Shown one piece after another: positions 23,898-34,894 of a stretch of 64,000 nucleotides of DNA (position 1 is its first letter; each line of letters starts with the position of its first letter). The stretch lies in the NCBI GenBank assembly GCA_031772625.1, contig CM062817.1:946180327-946244326 (forward strand). The letters run 5' to 3'. This stretch comes from Pinus tabuliformis (Eukaryota > Streptophyta > Pinopsida > Pinales > Pinaceae). The translations under genes were made by a program, and so were the position numbers. The notes under the pieces are model-generated. The model did not search any database, was not told the origin of the DNA, and worked only from the letters and a program-made list of their open reading frames with translations.

Positions 23898-24740
23898 ATG
23901 CATTCAATCATCTCCATGGTCGGAATAGTTCTCACTGGAAAGGAGAACTATCTTGAATGGTCCCGGATGATAAAACACACCCTCATCTTCAATGAGTTGT
24001 GGAAAGGAGTGTGTGTCGGAGAAGGAGACAATGACCTAGTACAACCTACCTCAGACAAAGAGCTCGTCATTTGGGAAAAAAAGAACATCAAAGCTTATGC
24101 ACTAATCGCAGCATCTGTAAATGAAGAGGTGAGTTGCCATATTTCATCATATTCAACTGCCTTTGAAGCCCTACAAAAACTGAAAGAACTCTATGAATCA
24201 CATTCTGCACTTGAAGTTGTCCAACTCATGATTAAAGTCTTCACTCCTGAACTGAAAAATAATGATCCTCTTGCTCTTGCATCTGAAGTAAAGTCTATAA
24301 TGCATGATATCAAATCTACTAAGGCTGAGCTAGATATCCCTCTTATTTTTTTTCTCAAGGCACTTTATCCTACTTACTCCAATTATCTTGAGTCTTTGCA
24401 AGCAAATGGAAATCTCAAAGATATAACCTTTGACTCTCTTGTGAAAAAGTTTGCTGAAAGAGAGAAAGCTTTTGGAAAGAAGAGTAACCCCTGAGTCTTC
24501 TGAAGAGACTGCGTGCCTTGCTCATAAAGAAAAGCATCCTACTCAAGATTCTACAAGAGGAAGAGGTGGACGAAGAGGAAGAGGAAGATATTTCAGAGGC
24601 AGGGGGGGCAAACATTCTCAAGGAGAAAAGGTAGATTTGCATTGCATTCACTGCAAAAGAAATGGATCACATGATGCCTCTACATGCAAGCTACCATGGG
24701 ACAAAATTGAGCAGAGAATAAACCAACAGAAAAGGTAAAA
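23898..24740 (+). pseudogene. Copia gag with two frameshifts
   Basis: Capsid protein of the virus-like particle. The start ATG at 23898 gives MHSIISMVGIVLTGKENYLE, then the conserved W of LEWSRMIKHTL and a helical UBN2/Retrotran_gag region with ALQKLKELYES. The frame closes at 24494. Homology continues in a second frame (from about 24475) with an Arg/Gly-rich RNA-binding stretch and a zinc knuckle CIHCKRNGSHDASTC, which has one residue more than CX2CX4HX4C. A second frameshift near 24730 moves into the pol frame. Confidence 0.88.
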
Positions 24741-27190
24741 CTGATGATACATACAAAGGTAAAGCACCTGAATTCGCTCACTATATTGAGGCACAATGTA
24801 ACATTGGAGTAAATGAAGATTTGTTTAATGCTTCACTTGCTTCTTGGAAAAATGATTGGTTTCTTGATTCAGGAGCAACCTGTCACATGACTCATAGAAA
24901 AGATTTGTTTGAAGATTTCACTGACAATGTTGATGGAGCAGTATACTTTGCAGAGCAGTCAAAAATCAAGCCATCAGGGCTTGGCACAATCAGGCTTAAA
25001 CTACCTGGTCTTCCAGACTTTCTTCTGGATCATGTTCTATATCTTCCACAGCTCAAAAGAAACTTGTTTTCCTTGGTCCACATCCACCAGCAAGGTCACT
25101 CCATTCATATGTTTGATGGCAAGCTTGAGGTAAGAAAAGCATCTGACCACTCACTTGTCATGAGGGGAATAGAAGAAGAAAGGCTTCTCAAACTGCAAGG
25201 AACCTCTGCTCATGCACAACATTTCTCATATATTTCTCATCATGAAGAAGGTACACTTCCATCAAGTTTATTATGGCATGCTAGATTTGGACATTTAAAC
25301 TATAACAGTCTCCACTTATTGAAGAAAAATGGTGTTGCTGGCTAGCCTACAATTCCTAGGGAACTTAAGCAATGTGATGCTTGCATTCTAGGAAAGCATA
25401 GCAAACAGTCTTTTCATGATTCATATTCAAGAGCACATAGGAAGCTTGAACTCATTCATTTCGACTTATGTGGTCCAATGCTTGTTCCTTCTGCAAATGG
25501 AAATAAATATATCATGACATTTATTGATGACTACACCAGAATGTGTTGGGTTTATTTATTGAAGAACAAATATGATGCTTTTCAAACATTCAAGAATTTT
25601 CATAAATGGATTGAAAATGATGCACAATCTCATATTGGGTCTATTCGCACTGATAATGGAAAATAATATGCATCAAATGAATTTGAAAACTATCTTCGCC
25701 AACATGGGATCAAACATCAAACAACCGTGCCTTATAATCCCCAACAGAATGGTGTAGTTGAAAGAATGAATAGAACAATCTTGAATATGGTACGATCCAT
25801 GCTTTTCTTCAAAAATGTAAAGATAATGTTTTGGGTTGATGTTGTTCTATGTGTTGCATATATGAAGAATAGATGTCCATCTAATGCTATAAGAAACAAG
25901 ACTCCTTATGAATTGTGGTATGGACATGTTCCTTCGGTAAAACATCTCAGGGTCTTTGGTTCCACCTGTTATGCTTTGATACCAAAGGTACATAGAAACA
26001 AACTTGCTGCTAGAAGTCGTAAGTGTATCTTCCTGGGGTATTCAAACACCTCTAAAGCATACCGCCTCTATGCTGAAGTAAATAAAAATTTTGTTGTATC
26101 TAGAGATGTAATTTGTCTTGAATCATTCAAATCTGACAATGTTGTTGAGCGGCAACTTGATCGCTTGGATAGATTCGCAAAAACCAAATCATTTCAAGAA
26201 TTTGATAATCAGATTCCACATCTTGAAGGGGGGATTCCTATTCTAGATCAACACGTGGAATCTTCTTCTGAAGAACACTCTCCCCCGAATGAAACTCCAA
26301 CAACAGATGATGCTTTAAGTGATGTAATTGATAGAATTGGGAGACTCAATCTTGATTCAATTCCAACTCAATCAACAGAGTAGCCTGGACCATCTTAGAA
26401 AGGTCCCCCAAAGTGGCTGACAAAGACACTTGAAAGTGTACATCCTGATGAAATTAGAAAAACAGGGACCAAAAATTCAAACCGACAAAATGGAGGTGAT
26501 GTAGATCACTCTAATTCACCTGTTGATATGGATGTTTCTTATGATTGTGAATTGAACTTGTCTACAGATTTTGAACCAACTTCCTTTAAAGAAGCTGCTT
26601 ATCATGATGAATGGAAAGAAGCGATGCAAAAGGAGTATGATGCCCTCATAAAGAACGTCACTTGGAAGCTAGTTGATCCTCCATTTGGAACCAAACCAAT
26701 TGGCTGAAAGTGGGTCTACAAGAACAAGTACAAAGCTGACGGCTCACTTGACAAGCACAAAGCTAGGCTTGTGGCAAAAGGTTTTGCATAGAAGGAAGGG
26801 GTCGATTATGAGGAAACTTTTTCCCCCACAGTAAAATGGGCCACCATCCGGACACTCTTTGCACTAGCAGCTCACAACGGTTGGAAAGTCCATCAAATGG
26901 ATGTAAAATCTGCCTTCTTGAATGAAGATCTAAAAGAGAATGTTTTTATGTCCCAGCCTAAAGAATTTGCTGTGAAACGACATGAACATAAAGTATTCAA
27001 AGTTGTGAAGTCCTTGTATGGCCTCAAACAAGCACCGCGAGCCTAGTATGAAAAACTAACTAAGCATCTTCTGAAACTCAACTTCAATCATTTTGATCTT
27101 GCTGATGCAAATTTATTTGTCAAGAAAGTTGGCAAAATAGTTGTATATCTTGTGGTATATGTAGATGATCTTTTAATGACAGGTAACAAT
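24731..27190 (+). pseudogene. Copia pol, part 1: protease, integrase, RT N-terminus
   Basis: One frame with several stops. Protease: FLDSGATCHMT (DSG at 24866). GAG-pre-integrase: WHARFGHLNYNSLHLLKK with CDACILGKHSK (zinc site). Integrase core: HFDLCGPM, SIRTDNGK and YNPQQNGVVERMNRT, giving D,D,E. RT begins about 26600 with WKEAMQKEYDALIKN, then WKVHQMDVKSAFLN and SLYGLKQAPRA, and reaches the catalytic YVDD at 27158-27169. Seven codons later it is cut at AAC AAT by the inner element. In-frame stops include 25343, 25665, 26383, 26704, 26789 and 27042. Codon phase resumes exactly at 37002. Confidence 0.93.
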
Positions 27191-29338
27191 TGATGAGCTC
27201 CAAAAATGGATAATTATATGGGCTCATTCAACCTCCTAATATGACTTAATCCACCATTCTCATTAGTTTATTGCATGTTTTTTATTATATTTATGCTAAT
27301 AGAGTGAATTGGGTTAGTCATTATGCCAACAAGTCTAATGTGTGCTTTGTGTAGCCGTTTTGGTCAATTTGCAGACAAAATCAAAGGTTTAAATGAGCAC
27401 TTGGCAGCCAAATTCGTGGAGAGGATTTTTAGGAAGGTGTTCCCTTCATTTATGGGCCCTTACCTCGAATTCTCCACCATCAACTTGGAGTTCAAGGGCC
27501 ACCAAATCGATTATCACAATGGCAGCCAAGCAAGTCAAGTAGGATTGTTGTTAACTGCAAGTTTTGGGCAACCGAGTCCCTCAAGTTTAGGAGGACTGTT
27601 GGGGTCCTCAATTTGTATAAATAAGAGGGCTTAGGGCCTCATTTCAGTTAGTCATTTTGTAGTCATTTTTTAGTTATATTATAGGCAGAAGGTAGCTAGT
27701 TTGTAGTTCGATTTTTAGGCAGTAGATTAGCTTTGCTTTCAACACATTTTCAAGTTCTCCTTGTGGACAGTTTTTGGAATGTAACATTTCTTGCTCAATA
27801 AAGATGAATCCAGCTTTGCACCAGCTCTAAATCTCTCTTATGAGGCTGTAGCTCTTGGGGTTGGGACCATCTCAAGTGCCCAGTACCTCCTTTGTTTACT
27901 TTCATGTGTCTTTGCTGCATTCTTAGAATAAAATCTGTTATTTAGATTAAAATATTGCTTTGTTACTTAGGTCATTTTTGCTAATTAAAATAGCTTTTCA
28001 TATTCAGATTTACTTGATAGGTTGTTAACATGAAAAAGGCTCCAAAAAAGGGTCAACAAACACTTTTGGTTTCACCTCTTCCTTATTGGATCAGGGGCTA
28101 GAATTGAAGTAACCGTGTTGTCCCAAACAAAAACACTAGTTTGCTTTACCATGAAATCCTTAGTGTACTATTTTCATTTGCAGAAGTTGGTTATGTGTTC
28201 AGATCTCTGAAATGTTTCATTGCATAGTTGGTATACATGGTTCTCTTCTAAATAAAGCTGTTGTTCATTCACTTTATTGTTAGATAGATTAGATTAGCCA
28301 AGACTTTGATTACTTGCAAGACTTTGTTGATTCAGTTGAATGTATACGGTGCAGAGCATCTCTACCACTCTTTCATCCACCTAAGCTTCATTAGAGCCAT
28401 ATACTCCATCTCCTAGCTAGGTTCCTCGTCTCATATCTGTTCTCTTGCCCACATAACCCTACCTTTTTGTGCAATCATTGTTTCAGCCTTCTTTGAGCCA
28501 ATTTAGCCATCTACACCTTCTCACCACTCCATCCACCAGTCCCTGGGCTACTTCAGACCCCTATCCTACCTCCATATCCATTCATGCATCTTCCTCACTC
28601 ACCCATCCTCCAAAATCGAATTTTTAAAACATCCTATAGAAATTTCTGAACATCCTGTAGAAATTCTTGAACATCCTGTAGAAATTCCTGAACATCCTGT
28701 AGAACCCCTGCAGACTTCCTGTAGAAGCTCACAAATGAGGTTTCATGATAGCCAAACTTTGTGAAACTCTCTAGAAGGGTGTTAGGGACTCCTTAGACCC
28801 TCTCTGAATCTTCCCAGCCTCTTCCAAGCATTTCTCCTCCTTGATCCACCCTTGCACAGTCAAAGAACAGTGAAAGCATATGCATGATGAAACTGACGAC
28901 TTAATCAAAAATACAAAAAGATGTTTTCTTCAGATAGAGGTAGTCTAGACACATGTATTTTACCTTCATAGAAGTAATGGCATCTCTTTCAGTAGTTTGC
29001 ATTCTCTCCTTTGCATCAGTAGGACTAGCTGGTAGAATTAGGGTTTGCTAGGGTTTGCATTTTCCTTCAGTTTTTCAATCTCTTTTCACAATTAGATTAG
29101 CTTCCTTCGAGTTAGCTTTCATCCATCAATTAAAAAGCTTCTTCTAAGAGCTCATAGAAGTTGGCTTAAGCTCCTAGTAGACTTGTGCCAGCTGACCAAG
29201 TGATAGCTGCGGCAAGAGCTAGTACTTGTGTATACAGCACCGTCGCTTCCAAGTTTGTTACGAACTACCGGGTTGATAAAAGTAAAGACAGGAGTCCCAG
29301 GAGTTGTAGCATTATTTCTGCAATACTGGAGCCCACCA
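27191..29338 (+). mobile_element. 5' LTR of the 27-37 kb element
   Basis: TATAAATA at 27616-27623 and a polyadenylation signal AATAAA at 27797-27802 define a short R region beginning about 27645. A 103-codon ORF (27323-27634) lies in U3 upstream of the TATA box. Its counterpart in the 3' LTR is truncated, so I do not call it a gene. U5 holds a 21 bp tandem repeat (28630-28734). Confidence 0.92.
28630..28734 (+). repeat. Tandem 21 bp repeat (CATCCTGTAGAAATTCCTGAA)n in LTR
   Basis: About four units built around CCTGTAGAAATTCCTGAA. The 3' LTR has about two fewer (36334-36390), which accounts for the 41 bp length difference between the LTRs. Confidence 0.88.
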
Positions 29339-29344
29339 TCTTTT

Positions 29345-29362
29345 TGGCGCCGTTGCCGGGGA
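29345..29362 (+). promoter_or_regulatory. Primer-binding site
   Basis: TGGCGCCGTTGCCGGGGA, six bases after the LTR end. Confidence 0.9.
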
Positions 29363-29689
29363 AGCATCAGAGTATTGGTGATTGTTGCTTTTCTTCTATT
29401 TTCTACTACAACCTTCCGCTAAGTAGTTTATTTCATTTCCATTCCGCAAAAGTAGAGTAGACATTTCCTGCTTTCATAGATTAGCATTTCAATTCTGCAA
29501 TTTCAATTCTGCAAGCGTAGACTAGCATTTCTTTCCTACAATTTCATTTGAGCAAAATAGATTAGTCCTTTCCTTCTTTCATTTCAAATTCGCATTTTTA
29601 TTTCAGCAAGATAGTTAGTTGCAGTTCAATCTATTTTAGTTTTGCAGGTACACGAAAAAAACAAAATTCAACCAAAAAGATTTCTTTTC

Positions 29690-31114
29690 ATGCCTGGTAG
29701 GAGTAGAGATAAGTTAGAAAAATGATTACACAACACGCCCACTGCTTCACACAGCCAACCTTCTCTCTTATTCGATGGTTGTGATTAAAGAACCCTTAGG
29801 TGGATAGCAAGACGTATTTGAAGAACCTCAAGGGAAGAAGAAGAATAAAACATTCCTTTGGAGCAAATGGCTGCAAATAGAAATGTTGGGAGCAGTACCT
29901 TGTCCAAAAACGGATTTGAAAATCAGATGGAAGATTTCAAGAGTGATATGAGGTAGTTTCTTTCCATGCAACGGGATACCTTACAGATCCAAAGGAAGCA
30001 AGAGGAAGCTAAGAGGGCTTTGGCCATCTTTTGTCCCAGGTGCACTAGAAAGCATCCTAGGCATGAATGTCCATTGCACTCCATAGAAGTGTGCTTCGTC
30101 TGTGAAGAATACCATCCTACAAATCAGTGCCCTTCCTTGCCTCGACTTAAAGATGCATATCAGAGAACCAAAGGAGCCACTGAATCACTCTATTTCATGA
30201 ACCAAAGGAGGCCACATGGACCCATACCTTACTAGCAGGAACTGCAAGGGACATCTGAGACCTATTACAACCCCTACCAAGCCACTTGCATGCCTTCTTG
30301 GGGTCCCCCTGCTCATCCTTCCTGGTTCACACCTCCTCCTTATTCCTTCACAGATCCATATTATGCCCAACCAGTTGCTCATTCGTTTCACTCTTATGCT
30401 CAGCCACAGCCTCAGTGGAATGCACCTCATTAGGGGTGGAGGCCCCAGTACAACTCTCATCCCGCTCCTTTGCCTCCACCACCTGCCCAACCACAACCCC
30501 ATCCACATCCATCTCAAATATACACCCCCGCTTAACTACCCGTACCACCATTCCCAAACCTACCCATTGGAGCAGCTGAACACAATTGCAAAGCTGAGGC
30601 ACAACATGTCCAAACAACTCCTCTTGATCTCAATGATCTTCCACATAGCTCAGGAAGAGTATTGCAAAAAAGAGATCATCTTGAAAGCATTGAAGGATCA
30701 CATATAGCAAAAGAAAATTCAATCAAAGAACCATGGGCTGCACTTGATGGAGAGAAGAGATCAGAATCAGAGATCGAGAGAGTTCCCTCATGGTTACCAT
30801 CAAATCCTCCATGTACTCAAGAGAAAGATTAGCAACAAGATGAAGATGAGAAGGTCATGATAGAAGGTGACATGAAGAATGATCCAGATCAGCAAAAGGA
30901 CCAAGGATATCAGAGCTATATTGAGATATGGTTTCAGACGGTCACTAAGTTGGAGTGGTACTCTCTTCCTCAACTATGTTTGATCCCTTCAAATTCAGAT
31001 CATTTGGTCTCTGAAATATGGATACCTGTCAAAGCATGCATTTCGAGCCTTCACATCATCTTGTCTCTAATCTTGATGTGCACATGGCTCCATTGGAAGT
31101 ATTCTTATACCTGA
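29690..31114 (+). pseudogene. Gag-like protein with tandem Cys/His motifs, many stops
   Basis: One continuous reading frame from ATG 29690 (MPGRSRDKLEK) to 31114, about 475 codons with about nine stops. The N-terminal part is charged, with a Gln/Lys-rich helix near 29970-30020. Two adjacent Cys/His motifs follow, CPRCTRKHPRHECP and CFVCEEYHPTNQCPSLP (about 30030-30140), the paired knuckles typical of Gag in this class of plant retroelement. Then comes a Pro/Gln/Tyr-rich segment (YYNPYQA, PQPHPHPSQ) and an acidic C-terminal part. It would bind element RNA in the particle. Being far longer than any surviving open piece (89 codons), it is easily missed. Confidence 0.75.
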
Positions 31115-31196
31115 AAATGATTTTGTTTTTCAAGTAGGGTAGGATAGAAAAAAGGAAAAAAAAAATGAAAAAAAATGAAGATAAGAGAAAAATAAA

Positions 31197-31378
31197 AATC
31201 TAAAGTGAAAACCTCCTGAGAGGCGCCTTAGATTGGCTCATTGATTGAAAACCTCCATGAGGTGGTCAATGGTTCTGGAAAAAAGAGAAAAGAGAATAAG
31301 ATCTCTGGGTGAAAACCTCCAATGGGGGCACCCAGGGCAAGCAATTAGGGTGAAAACCTCCATGAGGCGCCCTAGTTG
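31197..31378 (+). repeat. Array of four hairpins with conserved loops and covarying stems
   Basis: Four units share GUGAAAACCUCC...GAGG. Outer stems differ in sequence yet pair. HP1 31197-31234: AATCTAAAGTG/CGCCTTAGATT, one mismatch. HP2 31239-31271: CATTGATTG/TGGTCAATG, including G-U pairs. HP3 31303-31337: CTCTGGGTG/CACCCAGGG. HP4 31342-31378: CAATTAGGGTG/CGCCCTAGTTG. Inside each is a 5' AAAA bulge and a second stem CCUC/GAGG, changed in HP3 to CCUCC/GGGGG, which still pairs. The array lies about 80 bases after the gag stop. Confidence 0.85.
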
Positions 31379-34300
31379 TTTTTCAAAAAAAGGGAGAAAA
31401 AGAAAAAGAAAAATAAACCTAATTTCCATTGGATAATTGCAGGTTGCAAGAATGACATTGCAGGTCAGGAGGATCACTCAAAACAAAGACAGAGGAAGTT
31501 CTGTATTTCTACAGGAAACATCCTGTAGAACCTTCAGGCGAGCCAAATTCGATTTTGGAAGGGAATCTAAAGCTTGGAATCTATTGGTTAGGCCCGCAAG
31601 TATCCATGTTTCCATTCCTCACCCTTTTCCATCATTTTTTCCACCTCATTGTGCTTCTTTTATGAAAACTGTGTTTTCTACAGGAATTTCTGTGTCTTTT
31701 ATAGGAAGCTTACAAAAAAGCCAAATTGATCTCTGAAGAGGACCCAAAGGCTGGGAATATGTCCATGAGGCCTGCACACATCCATGTTTCCATCCCTCAC
31801 CTTTCTCCACCATTTTCTTCACCTCATTGTGCTTCTTTTATGAAAACTGTGTTTTCTACAGGAAGTTCCTCTAGAAATTACAAGAAGCTAAAAATGGATT
31901 GCAAAAAGGTAGTTTGGCGAGCATGATAGCTTCCTCAAGGGTTCAGAAGTCCTCTTACAATTTTCAGACTCCTCCTCCATCATCTCCATGCCTGCATCAC
32001 AACCCAAGCTCAATTTTTCTTTCCATGCAAAACCTTGTAGAATGCTTTGAAGAAAAAATACATAGAACAGAATTTGTTTTTTCCATAACTTGAAAACCGT
32101 GCATCCATTTACAAAACCATTTTACAAGGAGTTGTATAGGGATGATGGAAACATGCCCGAGCAATTTCAGCCAATTCCAGTGCACGGTTTCCAAGAAATT
32201 AGACTCCATCACCTTCAGCCATTTTTTCATTTTCTCCATATCCGTGCATCCATTTCAAAACATGTTTCATGGGGAGATGCACATGGCTGATAGTAGCCTA
32301 CCCAAGCAGTTTCAGCTGATTCTGATGCATGGTTTACGAGAAATTGATCTCTGAAATCTTCAGCCATTTTCCATTTTTCTCGAAATCTGGGCATCCATTG
32401 ATAGAAATTTTGATATGGGAGGTGCATAATGATGATAGGAACATGCTCAGCAAGTGCAGATCGATCCGGTCTATCGTTCGGGAGCAATGGCGAAAACAAG
32501 TTGCGGTCCTGAGAAAATTTAGTAGCAACAGCTTGAGGGTGAAGATCTGAACGTGAAGCTAGCTCCTACAGCATGGATCTGGCCAGAGGATACCTGCGCA
32601 AGAAAAAATAGCCATGAATCAGCCACCAAGCCATCATGCAACCACCAAAACAAATGCATGCAGCAGAAAAAACACCTCATAGCAACCATTCGACTTCCAG
32701 GTACGTGATTGAAACTCATTCCTCTGATTGCATGAATGTAATTTGGAAACTGCATGAGCAATGAGATGGTCGGGATTAAAAAAATCAGTGGCCAGCTAAC
32801 TGACCACCGTCATCCAGTTCAATAGCGCTCGGTGGGTGAATGAGACACGTGCGCTCAGCCATCTCAAGAGGAAATCAGAAAACAGGTAGTGATGACCAGT
32901 TAAACTTCAGCGTGATTGATGGACGAGATTACAGGTAGAGAACAAACAGTTAAACACTGCAGTGGGGACCAACAGTCTGCATGGGGCCAATGTGCACTTG
33001 GCCAACTCACCCTCCATCAATGGAAATCTTCATAAATAGCCAATCAAACTTTCATCGTTGTTGTTTCCAATTTATCATCATCCTTGCAGCTGCAACAAGC
33101 TCCATACCAGCCCCATAGCAGCAAACCAAGCTGTCTCGGCCATTTTTTTAAAACCCTCCTACGCAAGGGTGTTCTACAGGAAACGGGGGGTCTTCTACAG
33201 GAAGTATGGCACAGCGTTCTGGAACAGAGAAACCTGAGCTTTCCCTCATCATATTTAGAGTTCCGAGAAGGGTAGGCTCCAAAACACTCTTCCATGCATG
33301 ATATATTTTGAAAGGTGGTGAATTGAACTATCTGGAGCAGGAGAATTAGAGACAAGTCTGCCTGTAAGTCAAAAATAGCAGTGTGATTGTGTGTTGCACG
33401 GAATTTCTCAGTTTTTCTGCATATCTCCACGTTTCCGGTCTAAAATTCTCTTATAAGGAAGGCATATGAAATTGTGAGAGCCAGCCTGTGGATGAAAATT
33501 TTAAAATTTGCATATCTGAATGTGTCCTGAGAAGAAAACTTGGTCTCTGTCCTCTATCTGTAGAAGCATAACTCTTCCTCTCATAACCGGATAGCTGAAG
33601 AATTTTTAATGTCCTTGAGATCTCTTTCTACCAAAAAAAAAGAAGAGAACCGAAGAAAAAAACTTGGTTAAATTGTACAAATGAAGGTTTAGCAAACATT
33701 GGTGCGACTTAAAATTGACCATACGACTAATGAGATGAAATAAGTGTAAGGTGGAAATCAGTCGTAGGTTGGACCATTCAAGGCATGTAATTAACCAACT
33801 AGGAACAATAAGTTTGTGTCTTGTCATAGTACAGTCATACAATGAATATGTGGGATCTTTTACATGATCAAGAGAAATACAAGGAGCCAAATAAAAGCGA
33901 GAGGGGGAGGACAAGGCTGGATACTCAAAGAACTAATGTTGATGAGTTAGTGGAAGTGCTAGAGAAAAATAAAGGATGGCAAGGAAGAAGAAAACCTTGA
34001 AAAATATGAGAAAACCAATGATGAAGAAATGCAAGACATTTAGACAAGGCAAGAACATAGAGGAAAAGGAGCAAAGGCCAAATTGCTGAAGCCTAAAACT
34101 ATGGGAGGAACAATGGCACAAACACCCAAGAAAAAAAAGATTTCAGAATAGAGCAGAGAGGACTGAAAAAAGACCAAACAAGTAAGGGCACACCCAAGGC
34201 AACCATAACACAATTCAAATAGAAGGCACCCCTAGCCAAGCAAGCCAAATCAGGGAAAACTGGTTCTACAGGAAGCCAACAGACTGTTTCTATAGGAAGA

Positions 34301-34880
34301 CAAAAAATTGTTTCTACATGAAGCCAGAAAACGGCCACTATAGGACTTTCTACAGGAAGTATGGGGAAAGGGCAGTAGAAGGAGAAATCACCCGAAATTT
34401 TGGCTAGGGAGGCAGCAGCTGTGCTGGCCACGCTAAGTACATCCCCCAAGCAGAAGGAGAAGTGAAAGAGGGAGCCTTCCATGTATTTTAAGGCAAGGAG
34501 CACACGGATAAAAGTGGGCAGACCCAAACCATAGACAAAGGAGAAAATTGTCATTAAAGACACAAAAGCTAAACAAAAGGAGGAGCCTCCTTCAAGGATG
34601 TCCATCACCTATGAATTAGAAAGCCAAAAACCTTCACTTGGAGAGAGAGAATTCAGATGATGGAATCAAGGACAGCTCTACAAGAAGCTGAGACAGTTCT
34701 ACAGGAAGCTAAGAATCCCCTAGGAAAAAGAGCTCAGACAGTGGGAAGAAGTAGAGAGAAAAGCATGGTTTCATGACCGAGAAGAGGAAATCACTTCAGA
34801 AGCTTGGCATGACAGGGAGGCCACCAAGGCCATCAAACATGAGGAGATAGATTGGTTGCTCAGAGGATAAGCAACACTTT
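31379..34880 (+). other. Noncoding interior of the 27-37 kb element with dispersed TTCTACAGGAA motifs
   Basis: About 3.5 kb without homology to pol. TTCTACAGGAAG or close variants recur at about 31508, 31678, 31854, 33172, 33192, 34264, 34290, 34309, 34345, 34676 and 34696. One forms a palindrome TTCTACAGGA-AACA-TCCTGTAGAA (about 31508-31531). Short phrases about the CATCCATTT...ATTTTTC type repeat at 32090-32410. The 169-codon antisense ORF at 34099-34608 overlaps these motifs and is not accepted. Confidence 0.6.
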
Positions 34881-34894
34881 CAGTAAGGGGGTGA
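34881..34894 (+). promoter_or_regulatory. Polypurine tract
   Basis: AGTAAGGGGGTGA directly precedes the 3' LTR start, the likely plus-strand primer. Confidence 0.75.

Noticed and set aside
27323..27634. 103-codon ORF in the 5' LTR, repeated in the 3' LTR
   Set aside because: Lies in U3 upstream of the LTR promoter and is shorter in the other LTR. Shared only because LTRs are duplicates.
28621..28734. CRISPR-like short repeat array
   Set aside because: Contiguous 21 bp tandem units without spacers inside an LTR of a plant element.
30185..30707. Overlapping ORFs of 110 and 163 codons on both strands
   Set aside because: Other frames of the Pro-rich Gag segment.
34099..34608. 169-codon minus-strand ORF with hydrophobic, membrane-like composition
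   Set aside because: Antisense to the interior of a retroelement, built partly on the TTCTACAGGAA repeats, with no family resemblance. Likely chance.
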